From Streptomyces sp. DvalAA-14 (GTDB lineage Bacteria; Actinomycetota; Actinomycetes; Streptomycetales; Streptomycetaceae), in assembly GCF_900091855.1 (NCBI RefSeq), contig NZ_FMCH01000475.1, positions 1 through 33,742 on the forward strand: DNA of 33,742 bases. The letters run 5' to 3'. The position numbers were made by a program, and so were the translations under genes. Below the pieces are notes generated by a model that worked only from the letters and a program-made list of their open reading frames with translations, did no database searches and had not been told where the DNA came from. Position 1 is the first letter of the stretch. Every line of letters starts with the position of its first letter. Shown piece after piece: positions 15,701-22,707 of this stretch.

Positions 15701-17609
15701 AGTAGACCCCGCTGTGTCCGGCGACCGCCTTGGCGCGCTCGCCGTCGCTGTACGCACCCAGGCGCAGCGCGGAGCGCATGTAGGCGTCGCCGGCCCCTGT
15801 TTCGCCCGGGTCGGCGTCCTCGAGGGGCAACAGCCCGGCCTCGCCCGGCCGGCAGGACATGACCACCGACGCCTTCGCGCCGCGCGCCGTCTCGATGAGC
15901 CGCGCGACCAGCGCTGCCCCGTCGGGACTGTGCATCAGCAAGTCCAGGGTGTCCACCAGCAGCACCGGGATCGTGCCCGCATCGCCGCACCGGGCAAGGG
16001 CCGCGGCGACATCGGGCACCTTCACAGCGGTGGACGGCAGGGGTTCGGGGCGCTGGGCGTCGAGCAGGAAGGACGCCTTGACGAACAGCGGCTCCACACC
16101 GTCCTGCGCGGCCAGCGTTCGGTAGAGGCTCCACAACAACGTGGTCTTGCCGTATCCCGGTTCGCCGACGACGAGTTGGGCGCAGCGCTCCGGCACCCGG
16201 CGCAGCACCACGGCCTCGAGTTCCCGCGGTACGTGCAGCTCCGACAACGTGATGCCCCGCGGGAAAAGGGCGTTGGGCGGCATGAGCAGCCCCGCGTCCG
16301 CCACCGCCTGGGCGCCGAGCCGCCGCAGCCGGTCCAGTTCCCGCGCCCCCGCTTCAGCGGTGTCGGCCGTCGCGAGTTCGCCCGGCTGCGGCGCCGTGAA
16401 CGCCACTCCTGCCGCGGGTGGCCGGTGACCGTAGCGCTCCAGCAGTTCGGCGCCCGCGTGGGCCGCCAGCCGGAAGTACCACCAGCGGCCCTTGTCACCC
16501 GAGTCGTCGTACGTCGTGAACCGCAGGGCCGCGGCCTGCAGGCAGAGCAGGAACTGGTTGTTCCAGATGTCCCGCCAGCCGTCCTTGACGAGGCCGGCGC
16601 AGGTGTCCAGTACCGCGTCGACGAGCTCCAGCAGTTCGGGGACGATCCGATCCCGGTCCTCCTCGCTCGGCGCCACCAGGTAGCGCAGCAGGGCGAGTTC
16701 CTGGCCGGGCGGGAGCCCTTGCCGTAACCAGTCCGCGACGACCGACAGCAGCAGCATGGCGACGTCCCGGCCCAGCGGCGCGTCCGCGGTGTATGTCGTC
16801 AGGTCGATCAACTGGAAGGCGTCGGGCTGCGGCCGCCCTTTGCGGCGTGGGACGAGGACGTTGTCGAGGTGCAGATCTCCGTGGGCGTGACCCCGCACGA
16901 CAAGGACTTCGGGATCCGGCAGCCCGGGCCTGCCGGCCACCATGGCCAGCGGGTTCGGCAGCACGGCGCCGTCGACCTCGATCCAGTCGGCGTCCGGCCC
17001 CGGCGCGCGGACCCGGTCACCGTAGGCCAGGACCGAGCCGCCCGCTGCGACCAGTGCGTCCAGTTCCCCGGCCAGCAGCCGGGACGCGGCGACGGGCACC
17101 GCCTCCGCGTTCTCCATCCCCTGGTTCCACCCGGTGAGCAGCCACGTCACGACACACGTGCAGGCCGCGGAGAGCTCCTGGCTCCTCAGCTGCGCGAGCG
17201 CGACCACGGAGCGCAGGCTGCCGCCGGCCGGGGTCTGGAAGGTGAGCAGCCGGCCGTCGGCCAGCGGCCATGGGGCGAAGGCCTGCTTCGCCACCTTGCC
17301 GGCGGCGGTACGTTCGGCCCGCGCGTGGGCCGTTGCTTCGCGGCGCAGCTCGGGCGGGCAGACCTTGACCACGACATCACCGGGTCCGGGCGTCACCGTG
17401 ACCGCGCCCAGCAGGGCATCGGTGCCGCTGGCGGCCAACGGAAGCCATCGCGGCGAGACCGGCCGGACGGTACCGCCGTGCCCACCGTCCCGTGCCCACT
17501 CGACCAGCGCGTCACCAGCCGCCCGGTCACGGCCGAACACCGCTGCCAGATCGGCGGCCGCTTTCGCGTCGGCGGCGGCCTCGGCCGCCGGGCCGATGGG
17601 GTCGATCAC
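12741..17609 (-). CDS. APH-like kinase / STAND NTPase / helical-repeat fusion protein
   Basis: A 1622-residue multidomain protein. Residues about 60-390: aminoglycoside-phosphotransferase-like kinase fold, with VVVKV (Lys82), a possible helix-C Glu91, catalytic loop HGDLHLDN (243-250: Asp245, Asn250) and metal site LIDLTTY (Asp269), so it could be active. Residues about 460-810: STAND-type P-loop NTPase with Walker A GEPGYGKTT (482-490), Walker B PVLLVDTLD (Asp553), sensor VVMSCRPGE (582-590) and winged-helix-like RFFHQTFFEYMAADWL (789-804). Residues 810-1622 are Leu/Ala/Arg-rich and probably alpha-helical repeats, the usual ligand-sensing part of STAND proteins. GTG at 17609 follows GGAGG. 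STAND proteins are signal-triggered oligomerising switches, many of them in phage defence or cell death. Here the kinase-like domain occupies the effector or adaptor position. It lies downstream of a S-4TM effector gene on the same strand, which suggests a joint immunity module; that function is inferred. Confidence 0.82.
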   Translation of the reverse strand: MIDPIGPAAEAAADAKAAADLAAVFGRDRAAGDALVEWARDGGHGGTVRPVSPRWLPLAASGTDALLGAVTVTPGPGDVVVKVCPPELRREATAHARAERTAAGKVAKQAFAPWPLADGRLLTFQTPAGGSLRSVVALAQLRSQELSAACTCVVTWLLTGWNQGMENAEAVPVAASRLLAGELDALVAAGGSVLAYGDRVRAPGPDADWIEVDGAVLPNPLAMVAGRPGLPDPEVLVVRGHAHGDLHLDNVLVPRRKGRPQPDAFQLIDLTTYTADAPLGRDVAMLLLSVVADWLRQGLPPGQELALLRYLVAPSEEDRDRIVPELLELVDAVLDTCAGLVKDGWRDIWNNQFLLCLQAAALRFTTYDDSGDKGRWWYFRLAAHAGAELLERYGHRPPAAGVAFTAPQPGELATADTAEAGARELDRLRRLGAQAVADAGLLMPPNALFPRGITLSELHVPRELEAVVLRRVPERCAQLVVGEPGYGKTTLLWSLYRTLAAQDGVEPLFVKASFLLDAQRPEPLPSTAVKVPDVAAALARCGDAGTIPVLLVDTLDLLMHSPDGAALVARLIETARGAKASVVMSCRPGEAGLLPLEDADPGETGAGDAYMRSALRLGAYSDGERAKAVAGHSGVYCRRAVDGPGAAQALEARIMGAVYQDLPLREVCDSPLTLRLLFDVYTPDPPVRDIDVASLYDRVRRRRVEQDARAEQEDPPAGSPAARDLRPVAQALARYMLAANELEMDLPAAEHHLEELLPDRSWKSVLGDLRELERRGVTATIPGTTRVRFFHQTFFEYMAADWLRTSGRGGELIERILAHPTDLVLAAVAGQLVPREAPGRADELLLPLLRDDRTEALGLELYAQLRAPGPAVGPARDRLRTLSAEPVKRFLVVLPGRRHRDARRWTEDLTEVWRRGAEADPGERPVRVQLLESLCRLAHHDPSAALHLSDDLDCVGWLLTWLPQDLRAHDHLYLRILRVLFRHDVTWALDRMERFWALFSAARVHAGLADLVRAASEEAARIDDPVAAARARSLAAARFGALLDKRGSGRDKKLVPLEHAFGSLWASTLTGCPPERRLSLVLGAVSGATDSPAALARLYGAGVLAGTLEQGPAEQVVESLFALALPGPQSAALDMVVVPVMAGAYENEGRAADPDASPFARLLDTACREALGRLPAPAYEDGRRTRPAWFLEGVVRARPQAGRLLALLPDDSGPEAWLSADGLARLTVAAVAAGHPGARQALHRWANDGPTHAATEKRVQGSFRDAFFDHLADHPEMLEYFAEEAVLTEETDFLVAALEAAAACGHVLPPSHDAGLRGLADRLVSGAAERRRQGYRLIRAMIDRTGWPAPRIADVVDELRAGPGYPLRIALLELVRSAIIADRWSMVDAGPLVEILSDLADTPRSADAAGPAAEKAEDSSAFARSVLTVALCRLSAVEDPAGRRATADLLVPLVVPATADEGPLVTEDIRELGRLIERTALVDPPDAARLVLRISRALHAYDPRVLKPKREIANRWGAPLRTLLERLGPTGRRDLMTDLVTADVAIARRAVEVFAQLLESSLSDPPAWFQELAQRQDIHSVLRQSVGNRLRIHARTRCGGPWPELLAHGGAAVLPSAGSAGG

Positions 17610-17773
17610 CGGACGACCTCCATTTTCTCCGCGGCAACCGCTCGGACGCTACGGCACCGATGAGCCGCGCATCGCGGCGCGCGGCCGCCGGCTGGCGATG
17701 CCGTGCGCCCAGCGTAGACCAGCCGTCGCGCGGGGCGCTTTCGCCGGCCGGTGGCGGATGCCGCTCCGCGGCC

Positions 17774-17986
17774 CTACCGGTCGTCCGCCGCCCCGGGACG
17801 GCCGATGGCGTCGACCAGCAGCAGCACGGGCTCCGGCAGCGGCGGCTCCGGGACGGTGTCCGGCACCTCGCCCAGCCGGCGCAGGAGCGGCAGGTACTCC
17901 CAGCCCGCGGGCCGGGACGCGAGCGCCAGCGCCTCCCTTCGGTGCCGCCGCGCCGTTTCCTCGCCGTTTCCTCGCCGCTTCCTCAG
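17774..17986 (-). other. Coding-like fragment between S-4TM and STAND genes, no ATG/GTG start
   Basis: The minus strand carries about 70 codons with strong G/C third-position bias, ending TAG at 17776-17774. The peptide includes RREALALASRPAGWEYLPLL and later PEPVLLLVDAIGRPGAADD, which looks like protein. The frame has no ATG, GTG or TTG until a GTG 30 codons before the end. A CTG that overlaps the S-4TM stop (CTGA) could serve as an unusual start, and its position mimics the ATGA overlaps used elsewhere here. It may be a third small gene of the module, a decayed one, or chance. No family is recognised. Confidence 0.3.
17951..17983. repeat. 11-bp tandem repeat, three copies
   Basis: CGCCGTTTCCT is repeated at 17951-17961 and 17962-17972, followed by a one-mismatch copy at 17973-17983. 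The array starts at the last base of the S-4TM stop codon and lies inside the start of the coding-like fragment. Gain or loss of one unit changes length by 11 bases and so would shift any frame crossing it. Confidence 0.85.
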
Positions 17987-18911
17987 CTGTGCCCGGCGGC
18001 GGGCGACGGCGAGGCCGCCAGTCCGGCGAGTTCGTCCATGTCCGCCGCGAAGTCCGCCCGGTCGGCCTCCAGGAACCTGTTGAAGAACCAGTCGGGGACC
18101 CGGGCTTGCGTCAGCCGGGTTTGCAGCAGGACGTCCTGCACCTGACGCGCCAGGGACAACACCTCCGGCATTTCCGCCGGGGGCGCGCCGGCCCGGGCGT
18201 ACTCCTCGATCCGGGAACGCAGCGCCCACCTGGCGTGCTCCCGTGCCGCCTTGGTGTCCAGCTGGGACTTGTAGGTGTCGACGCCCAGCAGCAGCAACCC
18301 GAGCGAGGGGACATACCAGTGGATCAACACGGAAGTCAGGGTCATCTGGGTCAGGATGCCGGCCACCGCCCCCGCGGCGAGCCAGACGAAGAGCCCGGTC
18401 TGGACCGCGGTGGCGTAGCGGCTGCGGATGCGCGCACCCCAGCCGAGGTTTTGCAGTTGGCAGGCGACGACATCGAACGGGCGGGGGAGGTCCCGGATCT
18501 CGTAGTAGTCGCGCAGTTTGCCGGGCGCTCCCCGGTAACGGCGCGCGTTGCGGCTTGTCTCGTCCGCCGAGGGCCCGGCCCGGCCAGTACATGGTTCCAG
18601 GGGAGCCCGAACAGGCCGGTGTCGAAGGTCTCCTGGAACAGAGCCGCCCTGCGGAACTCGGTCCTGGTCCATGCGCTCGCCCCGACGGCGTACACGACTG
18701 CCCACAGCAGGCCGAGGAGGGTCAGGGGCGTCTGCACCGAGGGCACGAACACGCCGGCCACCGCTCCGGCGGCGAGGGCCGCGGACACGGCGACGTGACC
18801 GGAGGCGAAGCGTTGCGCGCGGGCGTGGGACGCGGCGGCGGCACGCAGGAGCTGAAGCATCTCCGGATCGTTCTGGCGCTGGACGATCGGCACCGACGCC
18901 TGTGAACTCAC
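17983..18911 (-). pseudogene. S-4TM family pore-forming effector, frameshifted
   Basis: S-4TM proteins are four-helix membrane proteins known as predicted pore-forming effectors of SMODS/CD-NTase conflict systems. Frame one (18911 to about 18575) starts with GTG: SVPIVQRQNDPEMLQLLRAA, helix 1 VAVSAALAAGAVAGVFV, helix 2 LTLLGLLWAVVYAVGASAW, and the family-like FQETFDTGLFGLPWNHVLAG. Frame two continues from about 18571: PSADETSRNARRYRG, GKLRDYYEIRDLP, VACQLQNLGWGARIRSRYA, helix 3 TGLFVWLAAGAVAGILTQM, helix 4 LIHWYVPSLGLLLLGVDTY, then a soluble helical tail. Restoring one base in GGGCCC (18569-18574) gives a continuous protein of about 309 residues, normal for the family. As written the protein would lose helices 3 and 4. 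Either a real null mutation of a toxic gene or a read error. No CD-NTase is nearby; the STAND gene downstream is the likely partner. Confidence 0.82.
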
Positions 18912-19308
18912 GCCGCCCCCATGTCAGTTCCCCATCCCCGAATGTCCGGGGTGTCCGGACTCCGTGGACATGCCCAATGCCTGTCCGGGCTACTCCTGCC
19001 AGGATCGGCCGTGCCACCTTACGCCGCGTCAGGTACGCCGTCCCCGGGGCGCCGGCGCAGTCGGCTCGTTCGAGCAGCCGGGCCAGACACGGAATTGAGG
19101 GGGCCGTTGTTCAACGGGCGCCCTGTCGGTCTTCTCACAACACGCGTATCGCCGCACCACTCGTGCAACAGAAAGGCCGCTGCGCAGAATCGGAGACAGC
19201 CCGGCCGCGGGGGATATGCGGCCCCCGCCGGTGGCTGCCGTGCGCGCATACGCGCGGTGGAAGGTGCCGGGCCCCCGTTCGCTGCCTCATGACACCTGAG
19301 GAGTCATC
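18912..19308. promoter_or_regulatory. Divergent intergenic region with TGTCCGG repeats and a small palindrome
   Basis: This 397-base gap separates the S-4TM gene from the Kelch gene and contains no convincing ORF. TGTCCGG occurs at 18943-18949, 18952-18958 and 18982-18988, and TGTCC at 18952 pairs with GGACA at 18966-18970, a possible operator for the S-4TM/STAND unit. CCGTTG-TT-CAACGG at 19104-19117 is a perfect 6-base inverted repeat. I found no strong -35/-10 pair for either gene. Confidence 0.35.
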
Positions 19309-20475
19309 GTGCGCACCACGAGGAAGAAGCAGTACCGCCGGCTCGCGGCCGGCGGCTTGGGGCTTGCCGCGGCCACCGCCCTGGTCCTGCTGGGCGGTCA
19401 GCCGGCCACGGCCACTGCCACCAACGCGGCCGGGACCGCGGGGAGCGGCCTCGCCGCCCAGGCGCGGCACAACCTGCTCGCCCTCAACTCCCCTGCGGAC
19501 CGGGCGCGGTTGATGTCCCCCCGGTCGGCGCCGGAGTCGAAGGGCGGCGGCGGCAAGGGCGGCGGCACCCCGTCGCCGACTGCCACCCCGGCCCCCGGCG
19601 GTGCCTGGCGGTCGCTGGCCGCCTTCCCGACCCGGATCTCCGACAATGTCGTCGGCAGCAACAACGGCACCGTCTATTCGGTGACCGGTTGGACCGGCGC
19701 GGCCTCCACCGCGGACCTGTACGCCCTGGCGCCCGGGGCCGGCAGCTGGAAGAGGCTCACCGCCTCGCCCGTGGTCCGCAGCACCGCCTCCGGCGCCTTC
19801 ATCGACGGGAAGTTCTACCTGACCGGCGGCTGGGGCACCGACGACCGGCCCGTCGCCGAGACCGACGTGTACGACCCCGCCACCAACCGGTGGACGCGGC
19901 TGGCGCCGCTGCCCGAACCGGTCGCCGCCGCCGCGGCCACCGTGCTGGACGGCAAGCTCTATCTGGTCGGCGGGTGCGACGCGGAGCAGTGCGGCTCGGT
20001 CGCCGACGTCCAGGTGTACGACCCGGCCGCCAACACCTGGTCGCGGACTGCCTCCTACCCGACCCCCGTGGACTTCGCCGCCTGCGGGGCCATCAGCGGC
20101 AAGATCTACTGCGCCGGGGGCTCCGACCTGGCCGGAGTGGTCGAGACGCTCACCGCCGCGTACGTCTACGACCCGGCCACCGACGGCTGGTCCCGGATCG
20201 CCGACCTCCCCGAGGACGCCTTCGGCGCCGCCTACACCGTCGCGAACGGAAAGCTGCTGGTCCAGGACGGCGCTGTCGACGACGCGTTGCTGGAGACGAA
20301 CCAGGGCTTCGCCTACGATCCGGCGGCCAACAGCTGGAGCCCACTGCCGGATTCGCTGTTCGGCGAGCTGCGCGGCGGTTCGGCCCCGGGCTTCTTCGAG
20401 ATCGGCGGCGACCCGGGCCAGGGCCCCGAGAACGTGCTGACCTCGACCCAGGTGCTCCCCGGCTTCACCGGCTGA
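19309..20475 (+). CDS. Secreted Kelch-repeat protein
   Basis: A 388-residue exported protein. GTG at 19309 follows GGAG; the N-terminus RTTRKKQYRR plus LAAGGLGLAAATALVLLGG is a Sec/Tat-like signal with cleavage expected near ATATA. A Gly/Lys/Pro-rich linker (about 78-98) precedes six Kelch blades, each ending in a YDPAxNxW-type motif: ALAPGAGSWKRL, DVYDPATNRWTRL, QVYDPAANTWSRT, YVYDPATDGWSRI, FAYDPAANSWSPL, with a partial first blade AWRSLAAFPTRISDN. These fold as a six-bladed beta-propeller outside the cell. The two Cys in CDAEQC and those in FAACGAISGKIYC could form disulfides. Streptomyces exports many such proteins; a binding partner or enzymatic activity cannot be assigned, and galactose-oxidase copper ligands are not evident. 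Confidence 0.88.
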   Translation: MRTTRKKQYRRLAAGGLGLAAATALVLLGGQPATATATNAAGTAGSGLAAQARHNLLALNSPADRARLMSPRSAPESKGGGGKGGGTPSPTATPAPGGAWRSLAAFPTRISDNVVGSNNGTVYSVTGWTGAASTADLYALAPGAGSWKRLTASPVVRSTASGAFIDGKFYLTGGWGTDDRPVAETDVYDPATNRWTRLAPLPEPVAAAAATVLDGKLYLVGGCDAEQCGSVADVQVYDPAANTWSRTASYPTPVDFAACGAISGKIYCAGGSDLAGVVETLTAAYVYDPATDGWSRIADLPEDAFGAAYTVANGKLLVQDGAVDDALLETNQGFAYDPAANSWSPLPDSLFGELRGGSAPGFFEIGGDPGQGPENVLTSTQVLPGFTG

Positions 20476-20488
20476 CCCGCCGCCGATG

Positions 20489-20519
20489 CCGAATCCCCGG
20501 CCACCGCGCCGGGGTTCGG
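20489..20519 (+). terminator. Hairpin after the Kelch gene
   Basis: CCGAA(T)CCCCGGC pairs with GCCGGGGTTCGG around a 6-base loop CACCGC: a 12-pair stem with one bulged T, 13 bases after the Kelch stop. There is no T-run, as is usual for Streptomyces terminators. Confidence 0.7.
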
Positions 20520-20706
20520 TCGTCCGCCGAGGCCGCCCTGCCGTCGCCCGGCGTGAACTCCGTCATCTCGCCCCGTTCGCTGGAAAGAGTGAAAAAAGGT
20601 GTGGTCCGTCGTCAACGCGAACGTATCTGGGCAAGTGCCCTGTAACGGGCGCTCGTTGCACTCGGGGGCCCGTTCGTTGGCGGCGGTCGCCGCGCAACGC
20701 CGCTAG

Positions 20707-20728
20707 GGCCGCCCGGGATCGGGCGGCC
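20707..20728 (+). promoter_or_regulatory. Perfect 9-bp hairpin in the 5' region of the small-peptide gene
   Basis: GGCCGCCCG (20707-20715) pairs perfectly with CGGGCGGCC (20720-20728) around the loop GGAT. It ends 8 bases before the GGAGG ribosome site of the 64-residue peptide gene. Such a structure could stabilise the 5' end, or stop transcription arriving from upstream. A weaker pair, AACGGGC 20644-20650 with GCCCGTT 20668-20674, lies further up. Confidence 0.55.
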
Positions 20729-20745
20729 GCCAGGTTGGAGGAAAG

Positions 20746-20940
20746 ATGTCCGTCCAGACCATCACTCGCACCCGCGCGGTGCTCGCCGGATCGGCCGAGC
20801 GTGCCGCGGTCCACTCGCTGATCTCCGAACCGGAGGCATCGGTCAGCGGCGCGCCGGTGTTCGCGCCGGAGGCCTCCCAGCTCCTGCTGGCCCTGATCCT
20901 GCTGTCGCCCAAGGAGCCGGCCGAGCCCCGCGGGAAGTAG
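20746..20940 (+). CDS. Small peptide (64 aa), possible precursor peptide
   Basis: A 64-residue protein with a strong ribosome site (GGAGG, 4 bases before the ATG). The N-terminal half is Arg/Ala/Thr-rich (QTITRTRAVLAGSAERAAVH), the middle acidic and Ser-rich, and the C-terminus has a hydrophobic stretch ASQLLLALILLSP followed by KEPAEPRGK. It contains no Cys. It heads a tight operon with an unknown protein, a DUF6895-like protein and a serine beta-lactamase-fold enzyme, an order seen for precursor peptides of ribosomal natural products. However, no recognised modification enzyme (radical SAM, lanthionine synthetase, YcaO, lasso cyclase) is present, so a precursor role is speculative. It could equally be a small membrane-associated regulator. 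Confidence 0.65.
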   Translation: MSVQTITRTRAVLAGSAERAAVHSLISEPEASVSGAPVFAPEASQLLLALILLSPKEPAEPRGK

Positions 20941-20995
20941 GCGCCGAAGGTGACGCAGGCATCCCCGACGGCGCACAGAGAAAGGCGGGTCGCCG

Positions 20996-21772
20996 ATGTC
21001 GCACGCGGGCTTCGCGCCGTCGGCTGACTATGCGGCGGCCGTGGACAGTCTGGCCGGACACGTTCTGGCTGCTTTGCGGAGCGCGCAGGACCCGCCGGGC
21101 CTGGCTGCCCACGTCGCGCAAGCGGCGGACACGCGAGCGGCGTTGGCGGCGGTGCGGGTGCTGGGACCTGATGTCTTCGCACCCGCACTGCTCGCCGGAG
21201 CACCCTTCGGGCCGGCGGACCGCGAGGTGGTGGCCGAGGCGCTGCGCGTCTTCCCGCTCTCCGCGGGTGATCCGCCCGAGGCCGTCCGGCTCGGCCGGGC
21301 GACCGCCGCGCTGCTCGCCCGGTGCGGCGGAGACGCCCCCGTGCCCGGCCCGAGCGCCGCCGGGCCCGACCCTGGTGCCGCCGGGCCCGACCCGAATGCC
21401 GCCGGGCCCGACCTGTCGGCGGCCGCGACCACGGGGGACTGGCAGACCTGGGTGCGGTGGATGGCGCGGCTGTCCCCGCTCGCGCTGCCCGGCCTGAACG
21501 GACCGGTCCGCGAGCAGGCGGCCCGCCGGACGCTGGATCTGAGCCGGGGGCTCGCCCGCTCGATGCTGCGCCGCGACCACCCCACCGCCGCGCGGCTCGC
21601 CCGCTGGGTCGCCCTGGCCCCCCGATCCGTCGCCGTGCCCGGCATGGACATCGCCGCGGTGGTGACCCACCTGGAGCTGTGCGGCGCGACCGGCGCCAGG
21701 ACCGTGATGAACACCGCCGTCGCACGCCTGCTCCTGGCCGGCGACCGGGAGCCGAAGGAGCACGGCCCATGA
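20996..21772 (+). CDS. Hypothetical protein with GPDP repeat insert
   Basis: A 258-residue Ala/Leu/Arg-rich, probably all-helical soluble protein; I recognise no family. The N-terminal part (1-115) includes ALRSAQDPPGLAAHVAQAAD and VLGPDVFAPALLAGAPFGPADREV. A low-complexity linker of about 24 residues with repeated AAGPDP units (about 120-143) separates it from a C-terminal part with WVRWMARLSPLALPGL, ARSMLRRDHPTAARLARWVA and MDIAAVVTHLELCG. Start ATG at 20996 follows AAAGGCGGG. It lies 55 bases after the small peptide and its stop overlaps the DUF6895-like gene start (ATGA), so it is coupled to both. Its lack of signal peptide puts it in the cytoplasm. Confidence 0.75.
   Translation: MSHAGFAPSADYAAAVDSLAGHVLAALRSAQDPPGLAAHVAQAADTRAALAAVRVLGPDVFAPALLAGAPFGPADREVVAEALRVFPLSAGDPPEAVRLGRATAALLARCGGDAPVPGPSAAGPDPGAAGPDPNAAGPDLSAAATTGDWQTWVRWMARLSPLALPGLNGPVREQAARRTLDLSRGLARSMLRRDHPTAARLARWVALAPRSVAVPGMDIAAVVTHLELCGATGARTVMNTAVARLLLAGDREPKEHGP
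21356..21415. repeat. 21-bp tandem repeat encoding AAGPDPx
   Basis: Three copies of a 21-base unit beginning GCCGCCGGGCCCGACC, the third incomplete, lie in frame within the gene at 20996-21772 and code for AAGPDPG, AAGPDPN and AAGPDL. Being a multiple of three, changes in copy number would alter only linker length. Confidence 0.85.
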
Positions 21773-22707
21773 CCACGGCGTCCAGCGGAGCGCCGGTGCC
21801 CGCCCGGCAGGTCGCGCACCTGGTGGCGGCCCGCGCACTGGACTGGTTGCACCACAACGCCGGCCGCGCCGCGGTGCCGCCCGACACCACGGCCGAACTC
21901 GCCGACCCCGACAGCGTCTACAAGCCACTGGGCGAATCGGCGCTGGCCGCCTCCCTGGTGCTGCGGGAAGGGATGGCCTCCTCGGGCGGCCGGCGGGCGG
22001 CCCGGGATCTGCTCGACTTCGCCTGGACCCAGCTGGGCCGCGGCGATCTGCTCTACGAGCGGCAGTTGCGCTACCCGACGGCAACCGACCCGATGGAGCT
22101 CTACGCCCACTTCGCGCGCGGCGGCCACCGGCACGAGCGCCTGGAGACACTCGTCGCCCACCTCGGCGGCCTGGCCTCGCAGCGCGGCGCGGAGCAACTG
22201 CCCAACCGCCGGCTGGCGGTGGCGAACGCAGCCCGGATCGCCGGGGTGGGCCCCCGCGCCGACTGGCGGGCGCTGCTCGACGCCACGTGGCTGGGGCACA
22301 CCCCCGAGCCGTGGATGATCGACTGGATGACGGCCTACTGCATGACGCACACCGTCTTCCACGTCACCGACTGGGGGGCGCGGCCGGACGCGCTGCCGCC
22401 CCGGGTGGCCGCATACCTGGCCGCCTGGCTGCCGGTGTGGATGGAGGTCTGGCTGGAGATCCAGGAGTGGGACCTCGTCGCCGAACTGCTCATCGTGGAC
22501 GGCTGCCTTCCCCGGCCGGGGCGCGCACCGGGCGTGTGGGAGCGGATCGCCGCGGTCCAGCGCCCGGACGGCCTGCTGCCCCGCGACGGGCAGCCGGTGG
22601 ACGAGAACCCGGACATCGCGTTCCGGGACCACCGCCATACGGCGGTCGTGGCGACCGTCGCCGGGACCCTGGCGTCCTCCCGCTACGGCGATGCCGCCCG
22701 CGCGTGA
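21769..22707 (+). CDS. DUF6895-like protein of unknown function
   Basis: A 312-residue cytoplasmic protein. Features that I associate with the Streptomyces DUF6895 family are VYKPLGESALAASLVLREG near residue 60, a central PTATDPMELYAHFARGGHRH, and the segment EPWMIDWMTAYCMTHTVFHVTDWG. It has several His, Asp and Trp that could form a metal or active site, and ends with a DENPDIAFRDHRHTAVV region. Its helical repeat-like composition resembles alpha/alpha barrels. The ATG at 21769 overlaps the preceding stop, and its own stop lies inside the start of the next gene, so it is translationally coupled on both sides. Biochemical role unknown; family assignment is from memory and tentative. Confidence 0.7.
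   Translation: MTTASSGAPVPARQVAHLVAARALDWLHHNAGRAAVPPDTTAELADPDSVYKPLGESALAASLVLREGMASSGGRRAARDLLDFAWTQLGRGDLLYERQLRYPTATDPMELYAHFARGGHRHERLETLVAHLGGLASQRGAEQLPNRRLAVANAARIAGVGPRADWRALLDATWLGHTPEPWMIDWMTAYCMTHTVFHVTDWGARPDALPPRVAAYLAAWLPVWMEVWLEIQEWDLVAELLIVDGCLPRPGRAPGVWERIAAVQRPDGLLPRDGQPVDENPDIAFRDHRHTAVVATVAGTLASSRYGDAARA

Noticed and set aside
12741..18911. Classical CBASS or AVAST system
   Set aside because: No CD-NTase, Cap2/Cap3-like gene or canonical Avs effector domain is visible; only the S-4TM and STAND parts are present.
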